Of a stretch of 64,000 nt of DNA, positions 18,887-28,220 are shown piece after piece. Numbering within the stretch: the stretch's first letter is position 1; every line of letters starts with the position of its first letter. The stretch comes from Paracerasibacillus soli. GTDB taxonomy: Bacteria; Bacillota; Bacilli; Bacillales; Amphibacillaceae. The notes under the pieces were generated by a model. The model was not told the DNA's origin, searched no databases, and saw only the letters and a list, made by a program, of their open reading frames with translations. Made by a program: the position numbers and the translations under genes. Location: assembly GCF_034006335.1 (NCBI RefSeq), contig NZ_JAWDIQ010000003.1. The stretch is one strand, 5' to 3'.

Positions 18887-20430
18887 GATGAAGTGACCTC
18901 CTCTAATTGATTAAATAATGTTGCATATGCCATCATGTTATTTTCCGCTTGCTTAGTTATATCGTCGTCACTCTGCATTGAATGACCTTCGCTCGATAGA
19001 GATTGTTCGCATAGAAACAAAATTCTTTCTGTCGAAACATGATCCATCCGTATGGCTTTAAGCTGCTCAATGGCGCTTATCACTTCATCAATATTGTTAT
19101 TCATTTGTATATAAAGGATTAACTCTAGAAATTCTTTTTCTTTTCCTATATAATGTTCATAGTAGATATTTTTAATTTTTGTTGGTGCTTGCCTCAAACA
19201 TTCACTTTGGGCGATAGCACCTTTTTTCCTTTCAAATGTTTTTAAATAATGATTAATATCCATAATCCATTGATGCAATCCCCAACATCGTTCATGTGTA
19301 GCGACCAGTTCACCTTCTACAAATAACTTTATTTTCTTTGCACCTACTTTGGCCTTAATATACTTTCCAACATGTCCCTCAGGGACAGAATAATGATTTT
19401 GCTTAAAAACAACCGTGCTATATTTATCCACTCTTACCTCTATCATATCTGCTGGATCAAAGGATGACATAGCAGGTCTAGACTGCACTGCTTCTTGCCC
19501 CAATAATTCATGATGTGACACTTTATGTTCGTGATGAGTTCTTTTATTTAATTTTACTAACGTGGTTTCTAAATGCATACTTGCTTCATTTAAACTTTGG
19601 AAAGAGTATACCGCTGAAAATGCCTTTCTACGAATGAAATCAACACTTCTTTCTACATGGCCTTTTTCATTACCTTTTCTTGGTTGGCATAACCGAATGT
19701 TAAACTCATAATAATTCGATAAGTGAACCATACTATCAGTTATTTTTCTTTCTGTGCCAACGAATTGCTTCACGACTGTTCTCATATTGTCATAAGTAAA
19801 TACCTTTGGTATGAATCCGATATGATTAATAAATTCAGTATGAACATCTAGCACACAAACCATAGATTGAGATTCATATATTCTCGCAAATCGATAATTA
19901 CTGTACGGTAAAGTGAAAATCGCTAAATAATATACTTTTAATTTTTGATCAATCTCTAGCTTAATTTCTCCCCAATCAAATTCAACTTCATATCCTGCTT
20001 CGGCATGTCGACGAATAAATACCTCTTTCGCTTTTGATGTTTCTTTGTTTACGAAATTACGTACCGTTGTATAGCTAATATCGTGTCCTTCATCCAATAG
20101 TTTTTCATGCATATCTGTCATTTTCATTTGTTGCTTTGACATATAATGCTCTTTTTTCCATTGGTTTTCCTTGATATAGCTTCTTAGTTTAGCTTTTATT
20201 TTTTCTGTTAATGCTCTTTGTTTTCCTTTTCTTTTCTTGTAAGTTGGAGGTCGAAGGACCTCTTCCGTAATCGGTAGGTTTTGTACATCCTCGTGTCTAC
20301 TTTGTTTAAACTGCTTAATATATTTACGTACTGTATTTCTTGCTTTCTTTGTTTGTTTTGCAATTTTCCGTTCACTCAAACCTTCTAAATGCAATTGGAT
20401 TATTTCTTGTTTCATCTTCAAAGTAATCAC
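18883..20430 (-). CDS. istA: IS21 transposase IstA
   Basis: 515 residues. N-terminal helix-turn-helix (LEGLSERKIAKQTKKARNTV), then an RNase H-like DDE core: Asp in YEVEFDWGEIKLE, Asp in VFTYDNMRTVVK, and Glu in KGNEKGHVERSVDF. C-terminal beta-barrel HYSVPEGHVGK. Catalyses cut-and-paste or circle-based transposition with IstB. Open throughout, so this copy can in principle mobilise itself and its broken sibling. Confidence 0.95.
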   Translation of the reverse strand: MITLKMKQEIIQLHLEGLSERKIAKQTKKARNTVRKYIKQFKQSRHEDVQNLPITEEVLRPPTYKKRKGKQRALTEKIKAKLRSYIKENQWKKEHYMSKQQMKMTDMHEKLLDEGHDISYTTVRNFVNKETSKAKEVFIRRHAEAGYEVEFDWGEIKLEIDQKLKVYYLAIFTLPYSNYRFARIYESQSMVCVLDVHTEFINHIGFIPKVFTYDNMRTVVKQFVGTERKITDSMVHLSNYYEFNIRLCQPRKGNEKGHVERSVDFIRRKAFSAVYSFQSLNEASMHLETTLVKLNKRTHHEHKVSHHELLGQEAVQSRPAMSSFDPADMIEVRVDKYSTVVFKQNHYSVPEGHVGKYIKAKVGAKKIKLFVEGELVATHERCWGLHQWIMDINHYLKTFERKKGAIAQSECLRQAPTKIKNIYYEHYIGKEKEFLELILYIQMNNNIDEVISAIEQLKAIRMDHVSTERILFLCEQSLSSEGHSMQSDDDITKQAENNMMAYATLFNQLEEVTSS

Positions 20431-20529
20431 TCCAGCTTCCCCCTTAGCGACAGTTGCTAAGGATATTTTCTACTGAAGTGGTTCAGTTTTCAAGTGCGAT
20501 GGTGGTTCAATTTTAGAGTACCATATACA

Positions 20530-20665
20530 TACGGGAGAAGGTATTCCCCTTTTACCATTTTCTAATGGTGATAAATAGGCGGGTGATACACCTGAATATA
20601 ATTACAACTGCCTAATAGCTAATTCGCTATCAACCATTTTCTGAAATCATTTGCTTTCATTTGCA
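20530..20665 (-). pseudogene. XRE regulator pseudogene, N-terminal part
   Basis: Minus-strand reading DSELAIRQL*LYSGVSPAYL followed by SPLENGKRGIPSP is a clear lambda-repressor-type helix-turn-helix with one TAA stop before LYSGVS. It continues across the IS into the part at 17837-18062. The upstream start is not certain. Confidence 0.6.
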
Positions 20666-21301
20666 ATCATCTATATTAATTATACCAAATTTTTAATAAA
20701 ATAATAGAATCCTATTCTAAAAAGATGCCTGCGATTGCATTTACATGATTAAAATAGTAAGTTTACAAAAACAAGCAAAGGGAAAAAATGAAGTTGGAAA
20801 AAAGTTAAACTTTAAAATATGCAAATAGCCTTTAAAATAATTACCTTTTTTAAAAAAGGAAATCTAAAACTTCGGCGATATAGAGGTAGCATTAGCCATA
20901 CTTATGTCATTTTATGCTTACCTTTAATTTGATTCTGTTCGGTGATTTAGGACAAAAGTTTTCAGACCTCTGATGAAACTTTATGGTAAGATAAACGTAA
21001 AAGTGAAGGGAATTATATCTAAACTAACAGGGAGATTGGTTGGGAAATTAAAATTCGCCTTGTGCAACAAACAGTCCATCCATTTAGTAGAATAAGGATT
21101 ATTTAACTACCAATAAAGACTGGAGAGCATGGGTGGTTGGATTTGAAATAAGTAGGCTAAAATTGCGTCATAATCGAGCGTGGTCTGAACGAGTTATAGC
21201 GTCCAGATTGTATAACTAGCTAGATTGATAGTGTTGCTGGCTAGAAAACCAAAGGAGAAACATTGGAATTTAATTTATTGCACTTTTCCATGGAGGTATT
21301 T
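20666..21301. other. Long intergenic region holding flank repeat copy C (20885-21085)
   Basis: Contains a third, more diverged copy of the flank block: CCATACTTATGTCATTTTATGCTTACC, GATGAAACTTTATGGTAAGATAAACG, GCCTTGTGCAACAAACAGTCC. Otherwise nothing coding was recognised. The end supplies the leader of the peptidase gene (TGGAGGTATTT before ATG 21302). Confidence 0.5.
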
Positions 21302-21957
21302 ATGAAAACGCACTATTATTTAGGATGGTTTAGCAACCTTTTTCAGAGAAGCTGGGAAGGGTGTTACAGGGGGATATAACGGATAGGAAGTCACTTGTTA
21401 TGATTAGTTCAAATCCACTCTCTTATGAAAATAATGGGGCTATTGAACGCTCATGGCTTGATCAGGCTGGCATGATATTTGAAGAATATCATTTAATTAA
21501 TGATCGTATACAGAAGGAAGAGGCCCAAACACTAATTGAAAATGCTTCAGTCATTTTCCTTTTGGGTGGAGATACGCTTAAACAAAATAGATTTTTAATG
21601 GGATATGAATTGGCGGATTTGATTAAAAAGAGCAAAGCCGTTGTAATGGGAGCAAGCGCTGGCGCAATCAATATGTCAACTAAATGGTTATGTTCAAAAA
21701 ACCTCGGATATAAAGTTGAAAGAAGCTCTGTTTACGACGGGATTGGCCTTGATGATTTTTCCGTTTTGTCTCATTTTGATCTTGAAAATAACATTGCTTT
21801 GGTTCAAGAGGAACTGTCTTTATTATCGGAGGAAATGAATATTTATGCGTCGAACAAGGATTGTGCTGTGCGTGTAAAGGGAGACAAAATTGATATTATT
21901 GGCAACGTATATTTAATTTCCCACTCTAAGATTCAAAAATTGGATGAGACGCTCTAG
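21302..21957 (+). pseudogene. Peptidase E-like (S51) protein, frameshifted as assembled
   Basis: ATG 21302 behind TGGAGGTATT reads MKTHYYLGWFSNLF; one extra T in the T5 run at 21339-21343 joins to SEKLGRVLQGDITDRKSLV and runs to 21957. The open part alone starts at GTG 21361 (198 aa). The nucleophile elbow is VVMGASAGAINMS, with FLLGGDTLKQ before it and LSHFDLENN after. Type 1 glutamine-amidotransferase-like fold; a cytoplasmic dipeptidase or related hydrolase. The family prefers Asp-X dipeptides, but that is not assured here. Likely intact in the cell. Confidence 0.75.
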
Positions 21958-22069
21958 TAGTAGCGATGGCTTTCGCTTCATTGAATTATCTTTTTCAAGT
22001 AGGCAGGGTTAGGGGATAGCTTGACTAGGTTGCTTAAAATAGATGATAGGTTTAGGAGAGGATGATCTA

Positions 22070-22351
22070 ATGGGTGCGATTATCGTAGGATATATTATTA
22101 CATTATTGGGTGCTGGTGTTGCTTATTTCCTTAGTCGAGGGAAATCGTTGAAAAGGAAGTATATTGTTTGGGGTGTAGCTTTAATGGTGCCAATTTCGCC
22201 AACAATAGCTTTTTCGGTTGGACTGACCTATGCAAGAATTATTCATAATGCTTGGGCCGCATTGATGATGTGGATTATTTTTCCTGTTATTTTCATTATA
22301 GGGCTTATTTTGTTGTTGGTTGGTATATTTAAAAAGAATGAAGACATGTAG
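22070..22351 (+). CDS. Small membrane protein
   Basis: 93 residues from ATG 22070, chosen because TAGGAGAGG lies 8-12 bp upstream and inside the longer frame from 22043. Three hydrophobic segments (IIVGYIITLLGAGVAYFL, VWGVALMVPISPTIAFSVGL, LMMWIIFPVIFIIGLILLLVG). Short basic loop RGKSLKRK. No family recognised. Followed by a terminator. Confidence 0.6.
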   Translation: MGAIIVGYIITLLGAGVAYFLSRGKSLKRKYIVWGVALMVPISPTIAFSVGLTYARIIHNAWAALMMWIIFPVIFIIGLILLLVGIFKKNEDM

Positions 22352-22365
22352 ATGTTGATTTACAC

Positions 22366-22412
22366 AAAACGGGCGCTTTTCTCAAACATGAAAAGATGCC
22401 CTATTTTTTGTG
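22366..22412 (+). terminator. Rho-independent terminator
   Basis: A GGGCGCTTTTCTC arm pairs imperfectly with GAAAAGATGCCC, followed by TATTTTTTG. Confidence 0.6.
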
Positions 22413-22657
22413 GGAATTAAGGGGGCTCCTTTACTTATTAGACTTCGATTGCGGAATAAAGGCAGTTTAGAAAGACAATACTGGAAGCATCATACGTGAT
22501 TCATCGTGTGCGAGCATAAATGAAGTGTTGTTGTACAAAGTGGAAGAAAATAGCCGCTCGATAAAAAGATATTACCCCTGGTACCTAGGTCAATAAGTGG
22601 CGGATAGTTCATAGCATTAACCATGATTAGAAAAAAAGTGAATGAAAGGTGTTCAGT
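22413..22657. other. Intergenic, nothing recognised
   Basis: No ORF or RNA signature seen; contains the palindrome GGTACCTAGGTC at about 22580. AAAGGTG at the end serves the next gene. Confidence 0.3.
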
Positions 22658-23221
22658 ATGCAAAAATATATTGCCGCGATTACAATAGTTTTGTTAATAA
22701 CAATGGTGATTATTCGTTCGGTCCAGTTAAGGATGCTTGGCATTAAAGCTTTTAAATTTGGCGAAATGGATAAAAAGGACTTCTTTATACCACCATTTGC
22801 ATTGTTATTATTTTATGTGATATTTTCAAATGCCTTCAATTGGCCACGATTGGGAATGAAACTGTTCCAAAGTGAATTTGTTGGCTGGATTGGGGTAGCT
22901 TTATGCTTCGTAGGTCTTTTTCTATTTCTTTATAGTGTCATTTCGTTCGGAAAAAGCTTTAGAGTAGGTATTGATGAAGATGACCCCGGTACTCTCGTTA
23001 CTACGGGGGCCTTTGCTTTAAGTAGAAATCCAATATATACTGCTTTTGCTTTAGTTTTATTAGGAGAGTTTTGCATTTATCCAAATTGGATTTTATTAGT
23101 ATATTTGATAGCGGGCTTTTGGCTTTTTAATCGACAAGTACTTCTTGAAGAGCAATCATTATTGAAAATTTATGGTGAAGCATATAAACAATACTGTAAA
23201 AAAGTTAGGCGATACCTTTAG
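22658..23221 (+). CDS. Isoprenylcysteine carboxyl methyltransferase-like membrane protein
   Basis: 187 residues from ATG 22658 (GAAAGGTG 6 bp upstream; the in-frame GTG 22649 lies within that site). Four to five hydrophobic segments. The ICMT/PEMT signature is near the C-terminus: GIDEDDPGTLVTTGAFALSRNPIY, then EEQSLLKIYGEAYKQYCKKV. These enzymes methylate lipid or small-molecule substrates with AdoMet in the membrane; bacterial members have uncertain substrates. Adjacent to a rhomboid gene, with no evidence for an operon beyond a ~70-bp gap. Confidence 0.8.
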   Translation: MQKYIAAITIVLLITMVIIRSVQLRMLGIKAFKFGEMDKKDFFIPPFALLLFYVIFSNAFNWPRLGMKLFQSEFVGWIGVALCFVGLFLFLYSVISFGKSFRVGIDEDDPGTLVTTGAFALSRNPIYTAFALVLLGEFCIYPNWILLVYLIAGFWLFNRQVLLEEQSLLKIYGEAYKQYCKKVRRYL

Positions 23222-23293
23222 TTATATTATTAATCAAACAAACGGTAGCTTTTGCGGAACAATTATGGTGCTGGAAGAAGGCGAAGACATAAA

Positions 23294-23983
23294 ATGGAAA
23301 AAATGCATAAATCTTTCTATCCGATGACAATGTTTATCGTTGCAATGACATCGATTGTAACAATTCTTCAGTTTATATATCCCGAAATTCTAAATATATT
23401 CCGTCGTGATCCTGTAGGTTTAGCAGCCGGAGAATGGTGGAGAGTCATAACGCCCTTGTTAGTACATGCTGATGGATGGTGGCAGTATGTCTTTAATATA
23501 GCAAGTATCATCATTGTTGGGAGCGAAGTAGAAAGGTTATATGGGGGAGTCAAGTTATTAATTCTTTATCTAGCGGGTGGATTAATTGGTGAAATTGTAG
23601 GTTATGCTTCCTGGGATCCGTACGGTGCCGGGGCATCGGTAGGTTTATGCGGACTAATAGGTGGGCTATTTGTCGTAATGTTAAGTAGAGAGAGGAAAAT
23701 CCATATAGCTCCTGCCATGTTGAGCCTTTATATTATAGTTGGCTTAGTAGGCATTGCAAGTGAGGAAATCTACGTCTTAATAGGGCTTTTCATCGTCGCT
23801 TCTATTGTCATGGCAATTATCATCAGGCAAAAACTTGCCAAATTATCGGATATTCTCTTTGGTTTGGGTGGTTTACTGGGAGGGGTAACGCTATTGGTAT
23901 TTCGAGATATCCATGGAGCGGCAATTCTAGGTGGATCCGTTACAGCTATTATTCTAATATTAGTCTATCGGAATCGTAATTGA
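23294..23983 (+). CDS. Rhomboid-family intramembrane serine protease
   Basis: About 229 residues from ATG 23294; a TTG at 23252 would add a basic leader but lacks a ribosome site. Six hydrophobic segments. The catalytic serine is in GASVG (residue 115) and the histidine in DIHGAAILGG (residue 207). The TM2 signature is VHADGWWQYVFN: the first His and the Asn are present, but the usual second His is Gln. Should cleave membrane proteins within the bilayer; substrates unknown. Confidence 0.85.
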   Translation: MEKMHKSFYPMTMFIVAMTSIVTILQFIYPEILNIFRRDPVGLAAGEWWRVITPLLVHADGWWQYVFNIASIIIVGSEVERLYGGVKLLILYLAGGLIGEIVGYASWDPYGAGASVGLCGLIGGLFVVMLSRERKIHIAPAMLSLYIIVGLVGIASEEIYVLIGLFIVASIVMAIIIRQKLAKLSDILFGLGGLLGGVTLLVFRDIHGAAILGGSVTAIILILVYRNRN

Positions 23984-24401
23984 CTTTTAGTTTAGTGGTA
24001 AGTCATGATACTTTGCTTGGTAACGTATTTAGGATTTATTTTTACTTAAAAAGTAGTGTCTAATACTACAATGAGGCCAATTGGAACAAAATGTAATTTC
24101 TATTTCCCTTAAACAATCGGATTATCTAATGGGATGAATTGTTATATGTGGCATCTTTGCTAGTCTGAAGGGTCCTAAAATGAAACCTATTACCATTCGA
24201 AATAAATTGTAATGAAGTCGCTTTTCTCGTATGGTGAGAAGTGTTTTTTGCCTTTATGATATTTTCCTAAGCATAGATTTTGTTCCTATAATCATGAAAG
24301 TCAATTTATATTACCAAAATTTCCCCTATTTCTCTTATATGGAAAACAATAACTATGATATACTAATCTAGGTATTATTAACTATTTTTAGGGGAAATAT
24401 T
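23984..24401. other. Intergenic, nothing recognised beyond the next gene's leader
   Basis: About 420 bp of AT-rich sequence. TTAGGGGAAATATT before 24402 is the ribosome site for the lipoprotein. No ORF or structured RNA seen. Confidence 0.3.
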
Positions 24402-25482
24402 ATGAGGAAAGCAATGTTATTCATTTGTCTTACAATTGGCTTAACCTTATTGTCTGCATGTGGTAGCTCTGAGGAAGTAACAGATTTTGTGAATGTTACG
24501 TTTTGGGAATGGATAGCCAAGGGAATGCAAATTATGAAGTTAGTGAAATGGATATGATTAATAAGATTTTTAATCTTGAAGGGCATCACGATTATCCAAT
24601 CAAAAGACTGCACAAGCGGCACAGGCTGTTTTAGGTGCATACACAGTTAAGATAGAACCTGAAGAAGGATTATCCAATGGAGATAAGGTAAAGGTAACGG
24701 TTGTAGTCGATGAGAATAAAACAGATAAAATTAAAGGCGGAGAGAAAGAGTTTACAGTAGAAGGCCTTGATGAACCCAAAGTATTAACAACTAAAGATGT
24801 GGAAAAGAATTTAGTTTTAAACTTTAATGGTGTAAGTGGTAGAGGTGTAGCACAAATAGATAATATTTTTGATGAGTCACCGATGAATGATATCCAATTT
24901 AAGATTGAAAATGATGGAAAACTTAAAAATGGAGACAAGGCAAAAGTCGTTCTAGATAAAGATACTGAAAAATACTTAAATAGTAGTGGATACATATTAG
25001 ATAAGGATTTCCAACCTAGTTTCGAAGTGGAAGATTTAGATATAGTAGCTGAGAAAGCAACAGATATTAAAAACTTAAAGGATGTAGAAAGATTTCTGGA
25101 AGAAGAGTTTAGCGAGAAATACCAAAACACAGATTATACATTTGGATCAAATACAGTTTACAAAGTTAAGCAAGAAAAGTTAATGTATCGTCAATTTGAT
25201 AAAGATTCAAGTGAGGATTCATATTTTGGCAGTTCCAGTAATAATAATGGGAATTTAATTGGGATATATGCTGTAAAAGAATATAATGTTTATGATGGAA
25301 AAGAAGAGCTAAGAGATGAATTCACCGCTATTTATGGCTTTTCAGGTATTGTACTCGATGAAGATAATAAAGCAAATTTATCAGAGCTAGGAAGAGTAAA
25401 TGATCAAAAAGGCGATAATTACTCGATTAAGTCAGTCATTCAATTGTATGAAGGAGAAGGCTATAAAGAAGTGAAAAAGTAA
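24402..25482 (+). pseudogene. Lipoprotein with repeated Ig-like domains, two frameshifts as assembled
   Basis: ATG 24402 begins a type II signal peptide with lipobox LLSACGSS. The first frame breaks after FVNVTF; the next frame reads GMDSQGNANYEVSEMDMINK, and from about 24600 a third frame reads KTAQAAQAVLGAYTVKIEPE to the end. Two related modules follow (LSNGDKVKVTVVVDENK... and LKNGDKAKVVLDKDTEK...), then a C-terminal soluble domain. Probably a cell-surface, membrane-anchored protein of unknown role. Each break needs one base. The longest open part is 24799-25482. Confidence 0.7.
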
Positions 25483-25507
25483 TGTAGGAATAAATGTGTG
25501 AAACAAA

Positions 25508-25552
25508 GGGTTCCCGTCATCGCAACTAGATGATTGGAACCCTTCAATTCTT
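25508..25552 (+). terminator. Terminator of the lipoprotein gene
   Basis: GGGTTCC...GGAACCC with an inner GTCATC/GATGAT stem, followed by TTCAATTCTTT. Confidence 0.7.
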
Positions 25553-25652
25553 TCATTGTCTTCTCATTTAGTGCGGCCGATACATAATTGAATAAATTTT
25601 ACTAAAATAACGTTAACAATCAGATGTTTAAAAGAATACAATGCCTTAGGTG

Positions 25653-25733
25653 CTGGGACAAAAACGAAGTGTCTGCACACCCTCAACTACATTATTTTAT
25701 AGTAGTTGAGGGAGTTAGACCCTTATGTCCCAA
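25653..25733. repeat. Dispersed palindromic element, GGGACA...TGTCCC type
   Basis: Outer arms GGGACA (25655) and TGTCCC (25726), inner perfect stem CCCTCAACTAC/GTAGTTGAGGG. Shares AAGTGTC, TCAACTAC and AGACCCTTATGTCC with the element at 54383-54494. It sits between convergent genes. Confidence 0.7.
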
Positions 25734-25798
25734 AGCTTATTAAGAAAGGAAGTTGTCTAACTTCAGCTCATGTGAACCGCTCCTACATCATTACGAAT

Positions 25799-26634
25799 TT
25801 ATTGCTTTAAAGCCCCGTTTGCCTCGGGAATATTATTGAAATCAAGGGCGTTCATTTGGCAGAAGTATTCCAGAAACTTATTAGCATCTTTGATTTGTTC
25901 TTCATCCGTTTTTAATGCAATGATATCTTTTAGGATTTGAGCAATCCACACATTATCAAAATAACGATATTTACCAGAATTCCATGTAGTTCGATGTGGA
26001 TGGTTCTTATTGATATAATAATTCCAGAAAAGCATTTTCTCTGCTTCTCCTTCTGTGAGCTCGATTCTATATTCGGTATGGACGGACTATTCCATCATCG
26101 CTATGATTGCCAGAGAAAGTTTCATTTACCATGAAAAGGCCGAGAATCCGTCTTTCTATTTCTGGTTGATCCGCTTCTCTTGCAGTTAGAAGACTCGCGC
26201 TATTGGGACGTAAACGAGTTACTCTATTAGGCTGCCCTTTATTTTTCCCACTTTGCACTCTACCAGTAAATACATGCCAGTCGGTAAATACATTTTGTTG
26301 TTCTTCTTCATCTAGCCAGAAAACAATCTGTGAGCTTTCATGAATTTTATGGTTTTTTAGTTTTTCCTTGCGTTGTTGTTCAAGTGCCTGTTGCTCTTTT
26401 TCTTCTTCACGTTTTCTTTCAAGAGCTTCTTCTTCCATTTTCCTTTTTAAAAGGACTTGCTTCAAATGTTTTGCAGTATTTCGGTCATTTAGTGTGATGA
26501 ATTTTTTAAAAGCATCAGGGTAAACGAATTTTTTAATATCCTTATTAAAGTCAACGGTGATGATAGAATCATCATGGTCCACGATATTTCCTTCACCAAA
26601 TACTTTGTGTTATTTCTTCATCAATTAGATTCAC
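25799..26634 (-). pseudogene. Conserved hypothetical protein (often mislabelled malate synthase), frameshifted
   Basis: From GTG 26634 (AAGGAGAG about 8 bp upstream): VNLIDEEIT, one base to KVFGEGNIVDHDDSIITVDF, a long Lys/Glu coiled coil (KRKMEEEALERKREEEKEQQ), then IHESSQIVFWLDEEEQ and PNRVTRLRPNSASLLTARE. A second one-base break near 26075 joins to TEGEAEKMLFWNYYINKN and FDNVWIAQILKDI. About 277 aa after repair. Homologues in Bacillus are familiar to me, some carrying the unsupported name malate synthase; there is no malate synthase fold or motif. Function unknown. The N-terminus resembles a CarD/SH3-like GEGNIV turn. Confidence 0.65.
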
Positions 26635-27127
26635 TAATCCACTCTCCTTAGAATTTAGGTGTTTATTTGACACCAACTATTATTTAAATTAGCCAACCTA
26701 CTATTAAGTCATGGCTAAATAAAACGTAATTAAAATAAAAAATCGTACTCAAATTCTATCTGGAAGAAGTTGTGCACGATTGTCGTAATGTTGTCTTAAA
26801 AATATTCTAATTATATAATATCATATAATCTAAATTTATTCAAGTTTATGATTGACAATGGTATTTTATCTGTTGTATAATTATAGATTATTTTTATGTA
26901 GAATGGATAGGAAACGAAGGAAATGGCAAATTAATTTTGCTACTTCTAACATTAGTATCAAGCATCATTTGTATATTGCGGAATGGTTTTTATTTTTTTC
27001 TAAGAAGCTTTTTATGAATTGTTTAGAGAAGCTATGCTCACATTTTAAAATGTCCTTGATAAGGGTCCATTTCATTTTGTGAGATAGCTTTTTTGTTGCT
27101 TCATTAATCTTATAGGAACATGCATTA
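26635..27127. other. Intergenic with an isolated strong promoter
   Basis: TTGACA (26852) and TATAAT (26876) are 18 bp apart on the plus strand: a consensus sigma-A promoter. No convincing gene follows; downstream frames encode only low-complexity hydrophobic or basic peptides. A small RNA is possible. Confidence 0.4.
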
Positions 27128-27190
27128 TAGTGAACTACTCCCACCACTTACCACCCTTACGGTTGCTTGAAGAGGGAGACTTCTTTCGGA
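27128..27190 (-). ncRNA. Possible IS200/IS605 right-end / omega-RNA-like remnant
   Basis: On the minus strand GAAGTCTCCCTCTTCAAGC... ends in GTGGTGGGAGTAGTTCAC. The CTCCC/GGGAG pairing followed by GTAGTTCAC is typical of the 3' scaffold end of TnpB-associated RNAs in Firmicute IS200/IS605 elements. No tnpB is left. Alternatively it is merely the terminator of the LysR gene. Confidence 0.35.
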
Positions 27191-27191
27191 A

Positions 27192-28075
27192 TTACGTTAA
27201 AAAGGGTTGTGGCTCAATCGACTCATCTTTGACAAGTTCGATTGTTTCTAGGAACCTTTCAATTGTTGAAGTCAAATAGGTGTCAGATCGTCTAATGAAG
27301 ACGGTGTTAATTTTGCTGTATGTATCGGGAGATGATGGCATTTTATGCGCCCCTTTTTTTCCAAGTGGCTTACAGCTGATTTGGGAATGAAGGTAATTCC
27401 TAGGCCGATTGATACACTGCTTAAAATTGTTTCCAATGTGCCAAATTCCATTACTTTTGCAGGTGTTATATTTTGATCTTTATACCATGCTTCGAGTCGC
27501 GCCCGATAGCCACACCCTTTACTGAAACATAAAACTGGTTTATCTTTTAATTGTTCAAACGATGTTGATGCTATATCTGATATGATGACAAGTTCCTCTT
27601 GAAAAACGTCATGATAAACTAAATCGGGATGTTGCCCATTTTCCGTAATAAAAGCCCCATCTAGTTGATGATTAAGTACCTTTTCTTGCAAGTTTTCCGT
27701 GACGCCCGTAATTAGCGAAAGCTCCACATTACTATATTTCTTATTGTATGCAGATAAAATATAAGGTAATTTAATGACGGTTTCTACCGAGCCAATTTCT
27801 AGTTTCCCAGAGGGTTCGTCTTTACTGGGAAGTACTTTTTTCATTTCGTTTTTTAAAGATAAAATTTTATCACTGTAGACGATAAGCTTTTTTCCCTCAG
27901 GTGTTAAACTCATCCCACGGTGATGTCTATTAAAAAGCGGTGTGTTCAGTTCTACCTCCAGCTTTCGGATTCTTGAGGTCACATTTGATTGAACATAATT
28001 TAATGCTTTAGCGGCTTCTGTTATGGTGCCTTTTTGGGCAACCATTTGAAAAATCTCCAAATCCTTAAACTCCAC
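27192..28075 (-). pseudogene. LysR-family regulator, frameshifted near the C-terminus
   Basis: Winged helix at the N-terminus: FQMVAQKGTITEAAKALNYVQSNVTSRIRKLE. Effector domain has IGSVETVIKLP, LDGAFITE and CGYRARLEAWY. As assembled it stops at 27272 (267 aa). One added base near 27315 restores INTVFIRRSDTYLTSTIERFL and ends at 27192, giving about 295 residues, the usual LysR length. Divergent from the EamA transporter gene (about 145 bp apart), which it probably regulates. Probably intact in vivo. Confidence 0.8.
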
Positions 28076-28220
28076 ATGTACACCCCATTCTATAACATTT
28101 TATTTTATGGTATCACAAATATTGATGCCAAACATCTTTAATATTCATTTTACATGATGTTAGATTCTGTAGTTTAATAGTGAAGGGAAAGAGATAAATA
28201 GATAAAGGGGATAGTAAGTT

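Larger units (their letters stand above)
18063..20529 (-). mobile_element. IS21-family insertion sequence, copy 1 (complete)
   Basis: 2467 bp with ends TGTATTTCGC...CCATATACA and 6-bp target duplications TACGGG at 18057-18062 and 20530-20535. It carries istA and istB with the usual 4-bp overlap. It interrupts an XRE gene. A second, slightly shorter copy lies at 41505-43966 in the same orientation. Confidence 0.93.

Noticed and set aside
25799..26634. Malate synthase
   Set aside because: Homologues carry this name in some annotations, but the sequence is a coiled-coil and small-domain protein without any malate synthase motif.
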